Position numbers and translations under genes: made by a program. The notes below the pieces were generated by a model that was given only the letters and a program-made list of their open reading frames with translations, ran no database searches and had not been told where the DNA came from. Positions 24,384 to 32,226 of a stretch of 64,000 nucleotides of DNA are shown piece by piece. Source of the stretch: a virus. Each line of letters opens with the position of its first letter. Position 1 is the first letter of the stretch. The stretch spans positions 1 to 64,000 of the IMG/VR virus record IMGVR_UViG_3300043411_001114. The stretch is one strand, 5' to 3'.

Positions 24384-24979
24384 TGGCCAGATTGGACCTC
24401 ACCGAGCCGTATTCAATCCGGCTGGCGAGGGAGTCAATCCGGGACAGCCTCCGCTCGCACGGCGAGGAGTGTGTGCTGCTGCACATGCATCACGTCAACG
24501 AGGCCCAGGACGTCGTCCCCCGCTGCCCGGACTGCTACGACGATGTTTACAAGCAGGGCGAACGCTACGACTGCTCGCGGTGCTACGGAACAACCTTCGA
24601 CGGCGGTATAGCTCAGGCGTATCGGGCTTGGGGATTGTTCACCGATGCCCAGGATGCCGAGACCTTCGGCAAGCGCGGTATGTGGCACCCGATCGCCTCC
24701 AGCATCCAGACCGAGCACCTGCCCGACCTCTGGCAGCGCGACTATGTGATCCGGGTCGGGCGGTGGAGCGTCGACCATCGGGTCGAGGAAGTCGACGGCA
24801 TCTACGTCTTTAAGCAGGTCGCCAACGAGAGCCTGCGCACCGGTGGCATGCGCGGCCAGACCCTCTACGACACCATCGCCCAGCGGGCCGACATACAGTT
24901 GATCGCCGAGAACATGCCGATCCACCAGTACCCGATCAAAGGTGTTCGGTTCGACCGGTTTGACGGCAAGGATCGGTGA
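24383..24979 (+). CDS. Zinc-ribbon neck/connector protein
   Basis: A 198-residue protein. CPDCYDD (~residue 50) and CSRCYGTTFDGG (~residue 65) form a four-cysteine zinc ribbon. As I recall, the CxxCYGTxFxGG pattern is common in phage head-tail connector-region proteins of unknown detail. The C-terminal half is beta-rich. AGGAG precedes the ATG, which overlaps the previous stop. By context it is part of the neck. Confidence 0.6.
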   Translation: MARLDLTEPYSIRLARESIRDSLRSHGEECVLLHMHHVNEAQDVVPRCPDCYDDVYKQGERYDCSRCYGTTFDGGIAQAYRAWGLFTDAQDAETFGKRGMWHPIASSIQTEHLPDLWQRDYVIRVGRWSVDHRVEEVDGIYVFKQVANESLRTGGMRGQTLYDTIAQRADIQLIAENMPIHQYPIKGVRFDRFDGKDR

Positions 24980-25158
24980 TGGCCGTCCTGTCGAGAACCT
25001 CCCGCACCACCCTGCAGCGTGACATCACCGAGGCACTGCTACGCCTGAAACTGGCCAGGGCGACCAGGGACGGCAAGGAAGAACTAGCCCAGCAGGAGCG
25101 GCTCAACCGGCTGCTGGATCGTCTCGCCCGCGACCTGGGTTTGGGGGAAAAAGAATGA
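24979..25158 (+). CDS. Short basic helical protein
   Basis: Fifty-nine residues, almost all helical and strongly charged (TLQRDITEALLRLKLARATR then LNRLLDRLARDL). It overlaps genes at both ends by a few bases, so it is translated within the same operon. Function is unknown; small helical proteins here may be connector accessory or scaffold-like. Confidence 0.5.
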   Translation: MAVLSRTSRTTLQRDITEALLRLKLARATRDGKEELAQQERLNRLLDRLARDLGLGEKE

Positions 25159-25655
25159 CCAGACGTGTCATCACCGCCCGCGAGCAGGTCGAGATGCTGG
25201 CCCCGTGGCGGCGTGTGGCCGCTGGCGGCAAAGTGTATCGGGGATTTGACCTGAAAATGCCTCCCGATCTGGAGGCTCTCTACCACCGCCATCTCCAGAT
25301 GCCAGAAGACGAGTCTGAGATCGACCAGCACTACAAACTGGCTGATCCCCTTCTTGACCACCTAGAGGCCAACACCAGTCTGGCCAATGACCACCCTGGC
25401 ATCGGCCCCAACTGGAGCCACAGCAGGCACATGAGCCAAGAGTTCGCCAAGGGCGGCAAGCACTACCCGGTGATGGTTGAGGCCGACCATCCAGGCGATG
25501 AGCACATTGACCCTGACCGCCGACCTTGCACCAGCGAGCAAGAGATCAACTATCGACCAGGAACCCCCGTTAACGTCACCGGCCTGTATGTTCCTAATCC
25601 CTTTCAATCGGGATGGCTGAACGTGCTGCAGCAACCCCAGGCAAGGAGCACCTGA
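25155..25655 (+). CDS. Leader-peptide protein 4: ADP-ribosyltransferase candidate (R-S-E)
   Basis: A 166-residue protein with the leader MTRRVITAREQVEMLAPW. The rest reads as a compact R-S-E class ADP-ribosyltransferase: VYRG with R29 (NAD binding), WSHS around S88 (the STS-type strand) and SEQEINY with E128-x-E130, the ExE motif of arginine-specific transferases, followed by PGTPVNVTGL, a strand-turn-strand typical after the ExE loop. It would transfer ADP-ribose from NAD to a host protein. This is the clearest effector of the leader family. It shares a TGATG junction with the next leader gene, forming a tandem pair. Confidence 0.68.
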   Translation: MTRRVITAREQVEMLAPWRRVAAGGKVYRGFDLKMPPDLEALYHRHLQMPEDESEIDQHYKLADPLLDHLEANTSLANDHPGIGPNWSHSRHMSQEFAKGGKHYPVMVEADHPGDEHIDPDRRPCTSEQEINYRPGTPVNVTGLYVPNPFQSGWLNVLQQPQARST

Positions 25656-26434
25656 TGACCAGACGTGTCATCACCGCACGCGAGCAGGTCGAGATGCTGG
25701 CACCCTGGCGCACGGCCACCACAGAGCCAGGAGAAGGTTTCCCAATCACCGACGCCGGGTTCACCCCCCGCAACGACAACGGACGGTGGGATTACCGATA
25801 CAACCCTGAGCTTCAAAAGAACGAGTATCACAACTGGGGTGTCCACCCCCAGTCAGCGCCCGCCTCCAAAACTGATCAATTCTACGGCCGAACCAAGACC
25901 GTTTATTACGACCCTGAACTCACCGACATGGGAAGAGATGACCTCCACTTCATCCCTTCATATCTCGGGAATGACATCACTGACATGAACCCGCCTACAG
26001 GGATGCTGTGGCGGGGCATGAGCAAAGAGGAGTACGAAGAAGCCGGGCAACGCGGCTACTTCCAGTCCAGAGGAGACGCCAATATAGGCGACAGCCAGGT
26101 CGGTAAAACTTACTTTTCCACCAACGCCGACTCTGCCGGGAGCTACGCCTCTGGTTTCGCCCTCCCCGAGCATAAACCGACCTTCACCCATCCCGGCTAT
26201 GTGGTGGGCATCCCTGACCGGCCAGAGCTTCCTCGTGAAGGAGGGCATGAAGTCGGTGTTCCCGGCCAGATTCCGTTTGATTCGGCCACCCATCACTACC
26301 GGGTGCGCCCAGTATCCATCACCCCGGGAAGCCGGGGGATGTACAAGGAGTGGAACGGATGGAGCCAGGCAGGGGGTTCCCACCCCGGAGCCTTATATCA
26401 CTGGGAACCCCACAAGCCGGGAGGTTCTGCATGA
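25655..26434 (+). CDS. Leader-peptide protein 5: ADP-ribosyltransferase-like
   Basis: A 259-residue protein starting at the ATG that overlaps the previous stop, with AAGGAG upstream. The leader differs from its neighbour's only after residue 19. Residues ~117-170 contain LWRGMSKEEY (R120), a QSRG turn and TYFSTNADSAGSYASGF (S155-T156), the arginine and STS-type elements of an ART fold. A final catalytic Glu may be E199 in GGHEVGVPG; this is uncertain. The last residues (YHWEPHK) are aromatic and basic. It probably modifies host proteins like its neighbour but with different specificity. Confidence 0.62.
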   Translation: MTRRVITAREQVEMLAPWRTATTEPGEGFPITDAGFTPRNDNGRWDYRYNPELQKNEYHNWGVHPQSAPASKTDQFYGRTKTVYYDPELTDMGRDDLHFIPSYLGNDITDMNPPTGMLWRGMSKEEYEEAGQRGYFQSRGDANIGDSQVGKTYFSTNADSAGSYASGFALPEHKPTFTHPGYVVGIPDRPELPREGGHEVGVPGQIPFDSATHHYRVRPVSITPGSRGMYKEWNGWSQAGGSHPGALYHWEPHKPGGSA

Positions 26435-26886
26435 CCAGAATCCCAGCCCCCGCAGACCTCACCAACACCATCGCCAACCGGGCGATGCAGAACGCCCGGC
26501 GCGACATCGTCAAGCGGGGCTGGAAGTCGGCCACGGCGCTGCGCCCCTACGCCACCGAGGGGTCTGTCGGCATCACCTCGACCGTCAACCACCTACTGAT
26601 CCAGAACAAGGGCTTCGACCCCTTCGTCATGTGGTGGGTAAAGAATCGGGTCGTACCGCTCGGCTGCCCGATGGGCGACGGGCCGCACTTTCGCAACGGG
26701 TCGGGGGTGGGCACCCCGGGCATGGTCGACATCCCCCACAAAGGCAAGGTATGGCGTCCGGTTCGGTGGCGTCACCCGGGCCTGCAACCGAAACGATTCA
26801 TGGAGACCTCCATCACTCAGGCGATCAAGGACAGCAAGGCCGACATTCGCAAATCGGTGATGATGACCCTGCGGGGAGGACGCTGA
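26431..26886 (+). CDS. Head-tail joining protein, HK97 gp10-like
   Basis: A 151-residue protein overlapping the previous gene by 4 bases. The central part is beta-rich, and the C-terminus reads RWRHPGLQPKRFMETSITQA followed by a basic helix. This HPGxxPxxF pattern resembles the gp10-type tail-completion/neck family. It lies just before the tail terminator and sheath genes, which fits a connector role. The assignment rests on one motif and on gene order. Confidence 0.6.
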   Translation: MTRIPAPADLTNTIANRAMQNARRDIVKRGWKSATALRPYATEGSVGITSTVNHLLIQNKGFDPFVMWWVKNRVVPLGCPMGDGPHFRNGSGVGTPGMVDIPHKGKVWRPVRWRHPGLQPKRFMETSITQAIKDSKADIRKSVMMTLRGGR

Positions 26887-26887
26887 C

Positions 26888-27658
26888 ATGCCCACCGACT
26901 TAGAGCCGCCCTGGCCGTCAGACCCTGCCGGGCCGACACCAGACCCCGCCGCCCGGACCAACGCCGAACTCCCCGGTGCGGGCGGTTCAGGCATGATCGA
27001 GACCGTCAAGAGGGCGATCATGAACGCCCTTAGGGAGGCCTTGTCGGGCAGTACGCTCAATCATCTGGTGAACGGCACCAACGTCACCATCGACATGGAG
27101 TACCCGATCGAGAAGGAGAACTACCCGGGAATCTGGGTCCAGTTCTCCTTCTCTGAAATCACCCAGGCCGGTCTCGGTCACGAGCCGCTGATCAAGAACG
27201 TCCTGGAAGAAGCGACCGAGAATACTCCGGAGGTCGTCAACTGGGAGCCGGTCAGGGAGTTCCAGTTCAAGGGCAGAATCACCCTAAGCATCGTCGCGCT
27301 AACCAGCCTGGAACGCGATCGGCTTGCCGATGCGGTGGTCACCATGCTGGCCTTCTCCCGGCCGCCGTCGATGGTTCTGACCAACCCGGCCGAGGACACC
27401 AGGCAGTTCCGGCAGTTCATCACCAGCCTCGCCGAGAACCCGTATGTTTCAATCAGCGTCAACCATGACCAGATCATCCCCGGCGGCCAGGCGATGACCA
27501 CCGGCGTCCCGTGGGACGAGGAGATTCCCGGCTACGAGGACTCCTACTCCTTCGACATTCTCGGCCAGACCAACATCGTCTTTCGTCACGACGGGACCTA
27601 CAGTCTGCGCAACGTCGTGGAGACCCCGGAGATGCTCACCCAGTACGACTGGCAATAA
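26888..27658 (+). CDS. Putative tail terminator / completion protein
   Basis: A 256-residue protein. After a proline-rich start (~1-30), an alpha/beta domain follows with beta strands such as YPGIWVQFSF, FKGRITLSIVAL and helices such as ERDRLADAVVTMLAFS. This size and fold pattern matches tail-completion (terminator) proteins of contractile tails, which cap the tube and sheath. It stands directly upstream of the sheath gene, as in many myoviruses. GGAGG precedes the ATG. Confidence 0.6.
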   Translation: MPTDLEPPWPSDPAGPTPDPAARTNAELPGAGGSGMIETVKRAIMNALREALSGSTLNHLVNGTNVTIDMEYPIEKENYPGIWVQFSFSEITQAGLGHEPLIKNVLEEATENTPEVVNWEPVREFQFKGRITLSIVALTSLERDRLADAVVTMLAFSRPPSMVLTNPAEDTRQFRQFITSLAENPYVSISVNHDQIIPGGQAMTTGVPWDEEIPGYEDSYSFDILGQTNIVFRHDGTYSLRNVVETPEMLTQYDWQ

Positions 27659-27727
27659 ATCAACCCTGTCAAGCAGTCCATCCCCACCAAGAAGACATAG
27701 AAGGCTTCTGGAAAGGGTCCCGATCAC

Positions 27728-29422
27728 ATGGCCATCGACTTCACCCGCTATCGTCCGCCCGGCGTCTACACCGAGTCCATCGGCGGACCCCAGCTGGCGG
27801 TGCGCTCCTCGGTGCCCACGGCGGTCGCCTTGTTCGGCCTCAGTGTCGGATACCGATCCTACCGCGAGTCGATCCGCATCAATCCTGACGTCCTCGACGA
27901 CGAGGGCGATCTGGTGCCCGCCACCAATGCCCCGCTGTCCCGGCAGGGCATCAAGGTCATCACCGGCAGCCCGGTCATCTACGCGACCGCCAACATCGAC
28001 CTCGCCTCGCCGGGCGCTCCGATTGATGGCCTGCTACCCGACAACACCGAGGGCGAGGTCACCCCGACCACCGGCCAGTTGGTGTATCTGACCAACCAGA
28101 CCAAGCCGACCGAGAACGGTGTGTACGAGTTCCGGGGGTCCACCACCCCGCTACGGGTGGTCGTCGACACCCTCAAGGTGATCAACCCCGACACCGGCTA
28201 CGTCTACATCAACGGACTCGACTACACGGTCACCCTGGTAGATGCCAACGCCGAGTTCGATGACGTCGAGACGAGCACCGACGTCCAGGCCCGCAACAAC
28301 CTCTACACCATCAAACGCCGCAACCGGGGCGACGGGGTGGGAATCCAGGAGGGCGACATCGTCTCGGTCTCCTACCGCTACACCGACCCCGACTACTTCG
28401 AGGTCTACTCGCTCTACGACTACGATGACGTCCGCGAGGTGTACGGCGAGCCGTTCGACTCGTCGGGCAATATCCGGTCGGAGTTGTCGCTGGCCGCCAA
28501 GTTCGCGTTCCTCAACGGTGCCTCCACTGTCCTCACCTGCGCGGTCGACCCCGAAGACCCGGACAACCCGACGATGGGCGACTACGAGAACGCCCTGTCG
28601 AAATTCCGTGACGAGGAACAGATCGCCATCATCGTCCCCGCCACCGGTTCCTCGGAAATCCAGCAGCTCGTGCAGGACCACGTCGCCAGCCAGTCGAACA
28701 ACAAGTACGAGCGTCGGGCGATCATCGGTGTCGACGGATCGTCCTCGACGATCAGCACCGCCACCCGTATCGACTACGCCCAATCGCTGTCCGACCAGCG
28801 GATTGCCCTGGTCAGCCCGAGCCGCTTCCACTACTTCGCGCCGGAGTTGAACAAGAAGATCACTCTCGGCGGGCAGTACATGGCGGCCGCAGTCGCCGGT
28901 AAGTCTGTCTCGCAGATTCCGGCCATGCCCCTGACCCGCAAGGTGATCTCCGGTTTCGCCGGGGTCGCCGAGAACATGCGGGAGGGTGAGAAGAACCTGG
29001 AGTCCCAGAACGGCCTGATGGTCATCGAGAAGACCCGCCGCAACCAGATCCAGGTGCGTCACGGGGTGACCACCAACTCGACCGACCTGCTGACCCGGGA
29101 GTGGTCGATTATCGGCCAGCAGGACGTCATGGTATACCGCATCCGGGACTACCTGGACGCCGACGGCCTGATCGGTATGCCGATCTACGACACCACCCTG
29201 ATTCAGGTCAAGGCGTCGGCCGAGGCGGCCATGGTGTCCCTGGTGCGCGACGGAGTGATCGTCGGCTACCAGAACCTCAAGGTTCGCCAGTTGTCCACCC
29301 TGCCGGACGTGATCGAAGTTCGATACGAGTGGAAGCCCGCCTACCCGCTCAACTACATCGTCGTCCGATACTCGGTCGCTGTCATGACCGGCGACGTGGT
29401 CGTCACCGAATCTTCGACCTGA
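27728..29422 (+). CDS. Tail sheath protein
   Basis: A 564-residue protein that forms the contractile outer cylinder of the tail. The N-terminus YRPPGVYTESIGGP is the classical sheath signature, and the C-terminal portion (RDYLDADGLIGMPIYD, VRYEWKPAYPLNYIVVRYSV) matches the conserved sheath domain that grips the tube. A tail-tube gene follows at once. Length is normal for the family. Its presence assigns the phage to the contractile-tail morphotype. Confidence 0.92.
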   Translation: MAIDFTRYRPPGVYTESIGGPQLAVRSSVPTAVALFGLSVGYRSYRESIRINPDVLDDEGDLVPATNAPLSRQGIKVITGSPVIYATANIDLASPGAPIDGLLPDNTEGEVTPTTGQLVYLTNQTKPTENGVYEFRGSTTPLRVVVDTLKVINPDTGYVYINGLDYTVTLVDANAEFDDVETSTDVQARNNLYTIKRRNRGDGVGIQEGDIVSVSYRYTDPDYFEVYSLYDYDDVREVYGEPFDSSGNIRSELSLAAKFAFLNGASTVLTCAVDPEDPDNPTMGDYENALSKFRDEEQIAIIVPATGSSEIQQLVQDHVASQSNNKYERRAIIGVDGSSSTISTATRIDYAQSLSDQRIALVSPSRFHYFAPELNKKITLGGQYMAAAVAGKSVSQIPAMPLTRKVISGFAGVAENMREGEKNLESQNGLMVIEKTRRNQIQVRHGVTTNSTDLLTREWSIIGQQDVMVYRIRDYLDADGLIGMPIYDTTLIQVKASAEAAMVSLVRDGVIVGYQNLKVRQLSTLPDVIEVRYEWKPAYPLNYIVVRYSVAVMTGDVVVTESST

Positions 29423-29473
29423 TCGACCAACAAACCATGACCAAACACAAATCCTTGAAGGAGGTGACCACCG

Positions 29474-29944
29474 GTGGCTGAAAGCAAGACCAGAATCGGC
29501 GGGGCCGGGTTTACCATCATGACCTTTCGGAACACCCGGCTGGCCTACCTGCAGACCCTGCAGGACACGCCACCCCAGCCGGTGGCCGGTGCCCAGGTGG
29601 TTCAGGCGATCGACGACGCGACCCCGCAGGAGATCGTCACCTCCCAGGCGGTCGGCGCGGGTACTCTGCGCCTGACCTTCTACGAGTTGTGGAACGAGCC
29701 GGTGTGGAGCCGACTGCCGGGCCTGGAGTTGACCAACAACCTCCTGGACGTCCTGCAGCGCCAGCTTCAATTGGGCGAAATCTCGTGCCGGAAGATCATC
29801 AAGTCGCCGAGCGGCATTCAGCGCGCCCGGGTCTACCACGGCTGCGTCCTGACCGACATCGACGAGGGTGAGCAACTGAACATCGGGACGATGACGCTCC
29901 CGAAGACCATCACGATGCAATATATCAAGACCACTATCGTTTAG
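29474..29944 (+). CDS. Tail tube protein
   Basis: A 156-residue protein directly after the sheath gene, the usual order. AAGGAGG precedes its GTG start. The sequence is beta-rich with IGGAGFTIMTFRNTRLAYLQ at the N-terminus and a C-terminal TMTLPKTITMQYIKTTIV strand pair. Its size fits T4 gp19-like tube proteins, which stack in hexamers to form the inner channel. Confidence 0.85.
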   Translation: MAESKTRIGGAGFTIMTFRNTRLAYLQTLQDTPPQPVAGAQVVQAIDDATPQEIVTSQAVGAGTLRLTFYELWNEPVWSRLPGLELTNNLLDVLQRQLQLGEISCRKIIKSPSGIQRARVYHGCVLTDIDEGEQLNIGTMTLPKTITMQYIKTTIV

Positions 29945-29979
29945 CCTTCTGACCTGCACTTTTATCCTTAAAATTCTTC

Positions 29980-30002
29980 GTCTTGAGGAGTTGTTTCAAG
30001 AC
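29980..30002 (+). promoter_or_regulatory. Small hairpin after the tube gene
   Basis: GTCTTGA (29980-29986) pairs with TCAAGAC (29996-30002) around GGAGTTGTT. There is no T tract. It may be a weak terminator or RNA-processing site between the tube gene and the inserted endonuclease gene. Confidence 0.4.
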
Positions 30003-30017
30003 CTGGAATTGGTACTG

Positions 30018-30026
30018 TGATAGTAT
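30018..30026 (+). promoter_or_regulatory. Extended -10 promoter for a leaderless endonuclease mRNA
   Basis: TGATAGTAT fits TGnTAnnnT. The ATG at 30035 follows after 8 bases, as in the other endonuclease gene at 3705, and no Shine-Dalgarno sequence is present. Confidence 0.5.
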
Positions 30027-30034
30027 CAATGTCC

Positions 30035-31426
30035 ATGAAGTGCAAACCGGGATGCACCTGCAAGCGCCACAACAGGGTGCTCACTGACGAGCATCGGGAA
30101 AACATCGCCAAGGCTAACGCGGCCCGCAGGGGAGAATCGCGCAAATGCCCTGACGGGTGCGCCTGCAACCGGCATAAGGCCTACTACCGGGGCGGCAGTA
30201 AAAAGGGGAGAACCTTCTCCGATCAGGCCAGGGCGAACATGACCGCCAGCGCCAGGAATCGTGCCTACACCCCAGAAGGCATCCAGTCCCTGTCCGACAG
30301 GATGAAGGAAAACCACCAAGACCCCGACTTCACGGCCAGAAGGGTTTCTGCCCTGAAAGATTACTGGGCCAACGTCGTGTCTCCGGAAGATTTGGCGCGA
30401 GGGGTGAAGCGATCCAGTAGGGCGGAAAAGATCATCGCCCCGTTCCTGGAAGGCATGGGGTACCACCACAACGAGGGTGTCGGTCAGCTAAGAATCGGCC
30501 GAAGGACACCGGACTTCATCGACTCCGAAAACAGAAGAGTCTTTGAGTATTTTGGCGTGTACTGGCACCCCGATCCTCAGGAAGCTCTTGACCTGGTTGA
30601 CTTCTATGCGAGCCGGGGCTGGTGGGCCACCATCCTGTGGGAGGACCGGGTGCTTAGGTGGATTGAAGACCACAAAGACCTGGTCGATGAAGAACGCTAC
30701 GAGTCGGCAAGACACTCTTTGTCCAATCTTCACAGGTATCACCCAGGTCCTCCGCCGAACCTCTCCCCGAGGGTGATTTACCAACACGAGTGGGACGACC
30801 CCCGGGTGCGGACAATAATTTCAAGCCAATCCAGATATGCAGAAAACAAAACCACCAACAGGGTTGGTGCCCGGCTTTGCGAAATTGACACGAATGTTTC
30901 TTCGACAGAAGCCGCTAGTTTCCTGGACGAAAACCACCTCCAGGGGAGAGCCGGGGGGTCGGTCAGGATTGGGTTGAGGCACGATTCAGAACTGATCGCC
31001 CTGATGTCGTTCGGCGTCCCCCGAATGCAGAAAAAGTCTGCTCCCGTCGAGTGGGAAATGATTCGATACGCGGTCAGGCTGGATCATGCCGTTCCCGGCG
31101 GGGCCTCACGGCTGTTCAAAGAGTTCGTCAGGACCACCAACCCCTCCAGCATTGTGAGCTATTCGGACAACGCGAAATCTTCGGGCAAGCTCTACGAGAC
31201 GCTGGGATTCTCTTTTTCCAACGAGACCGCACCGGACTATGTGTGGTGGGACGGCAAGATCGTCAAGAAAAGATACGAGTGCATGTCCTACAAACTGAAA
31301 CAAAAATACCCCAATCTGCCCGGCATCGACTCGATGAGCGAATCTCAGATCATGTCCGGCCTGGGGTACCGGAAGATTTCCGACCTCGGCAAGAAGGTGT
31401 GGGTCTGGAACAAGAACGACCTGTGA
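30035..31426 (+). CDS. Composite homing endonuclease: finger repeats, Vsr-like nuclease, GNAT-like C-terminus
   Basis: A protein of 463 residues. Residues ~1-95 hold two Cys/His units (CKPGCTCKRH and CPDGCACNRH), each followed by a NUMOD3-like segment (RGESRKC; GRTFSDQARANMT). Residues ~130-210 resemble a Vsr/PD-(D/E)xK nuclease (SRAEKIIAPFLEGMGY, RTPDFID, VFEYFGVYWHP). Residues ~280-430 look like a Mom/GNAT-type fold (LDENHLQGRAGGSVRIGL, ASRLFKEFVRT, YSDNAKSSGKLYETLGF). It separates the tube and tail-chaperone block and is more A/T-rich than its neighbours, so it is probably a mobile gene. ATG 30029 is an alternative start. Confidence 0.75.
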   Translation: MKCKPGCTCKRHNRVLTDEHRENIAKANAARRGESRKCPDGCACNRHKAYYRGGSKKGRTFSDQARANMTASARNRAYTPEGIQSLSDRMKENHQDPDFTARRVSALKDYWANVVSPEDLARGVKRSSRAEKIIAPFLEGMGYHHNEGVGQLRIGRRTPDFIDSENRRVFEYFGVYWHPDPQEALDLVDFYASRGWWATILWEDRVLRWIEDHKDLVDEERYESARHSLSNLHRYHPGPPPNLSPRVIYQHEWDDPRVRTIISSQSRYAENKTTNRVGARLCEIDTNVSSTEAASFLDENHLQGRAGGSVRIGLRHDSELIALMSFGVPRMQKKSAPVEWEMIRYAVRLDHAVPGGASRLFKEFVRTTNPSSIVSYSDNAKSSGKLYETLGFSFSNETAPDYVWWDGKIVKKRYECMSYKLKQKYPNLPGIDSMSESQIMSGLGYRKISDLGKKVWVWNKNDL

Positions 31427-31433
31427 TTCCCTG

Positions 31434-31462
31434 CCTGGCTCTCATCAATAGGTGAGAACAGG
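31434..31462 (+). promoter_or_regulatory. Hairpin beside the ribosome site of the gene at 31481
   Basis: CCTG-GC-TCTCA (31434-31444) pairs with TGAGA-A-CAGG (31453-31462) around TCAATAGG. The ribosome site AGGAAGG begins in the 3' arm. The loop sequence CAATAGG is also found in the hairpin at 5291. Confidence 0.5.
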
Positions 31463-31480
31463 AAGGCCGGGGTCACCAAC

Positions 31481-32203
31481 ATGTCGATGCCTATTCAGCG
31501 TCAGAGCGAGTCCTTCGGGATTTTCGACGACGGCCCCCGCTTCGCCCGCGACCGCTCCTCTCATGACCTCCCCAAGGGTCTGGCCGGTCTGGTCAACAGC
31601 TTCGGGCCACGCATCACTGCCGGGATGCTCAACACCCGCACCGCAGGTGATGACCTCGACGCCGCGCTGGCAGATTCCTCCGAATACGCCGGAGGGGGTG
31701 TGTCGACCAGCCTTCCCGGTGCGGCGGCGAAGATGATCTGGAACGGTTCGACAATGACCGGCCAGGAAAGCACCCCCGCGTTCAATCCCGGCCCGGCCAA
31801 GGCCGCCCGTATCGCCTCCTGCGACTACTGCGGAGAACCCGGCCACGAATGGGACGTCCACCCCGAGGCCCGGGCCGACGTCACCGCATGGGAGCGGGAG
31901 AAGGCCGGTCTGGAGTTTCCGTTCGGCGACCACCACGAAGCCTCCCGGCATCAGGCCGTCAACGTCGACGGGATGGACCCCAGCAGCCACGCCTATCACG
32001 AAGAAAGCTACGGCGGCCCCTATGACCCGGGCGGCCAGTGGCTCGGCGACGAGGACGGCGGCCCGGCACCTCGACGCGACTGGAACCCGAACTCCGGCTA
32101 CGAGCCGTCCTACCTGGACGAGCAGAACCACGAGTTGGTGGCCGGGGACGACGAGAGCGGATACAACTGGGGTCCCGAGCCGGACCCCCGCAGCGTTTAC
32201 TGA
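31481..32203 (+). CDS. Protein with CxxC...H zinc-like segment, function unknown
   Basis: A 240-residue acidic protein. Residues ~110-130 contain CDYCGEPGHEWDVHPEAR, a probable zinc-binding segment like that at the end of the 539-residue protein at 5331. The rest is Gly/Asp/Tyr-rich and probably flexible (YGGPYDPGGQWLGDEDGGP). It lies between the tube and the tail assembly chaperones, a place usually without such a gene, so it may have entered with the endonuclease or be a minor virion protein. Confidence 0.5.
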   Translation: MSMPIQRQSESFGIFDDGPRFARDRSSHDLPKGLAGLVNSFGPRITAGMLNTRTAGDDLDAALADSSEYAGGGVSTSLPGAAAKMIWNGSTMTGQESTPAFNPGPAKAARIASCDYCGEPGHEWDVHPEARADVTAWEREKAGLEFPFGDHHEASRHQAVNVDGMDPSSHAYHEESYGGPYDPGGQWLGDEDGGPAPRRDWNPNSGYEPSYLDEQNHELVAGDDESGYNWGPEPDPRSVY

Positions 32204-32226
32204 CAGCAAAGTGAAAGGCGGTCACA

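Noticed and set aside
28151-29959. A 602-codon minus-strand frame opposite the tail sheath
   Set aside because: The sheath gene is certain; the opposite frame is a composition artefact rich in Val, Asp, Gly and Arg.
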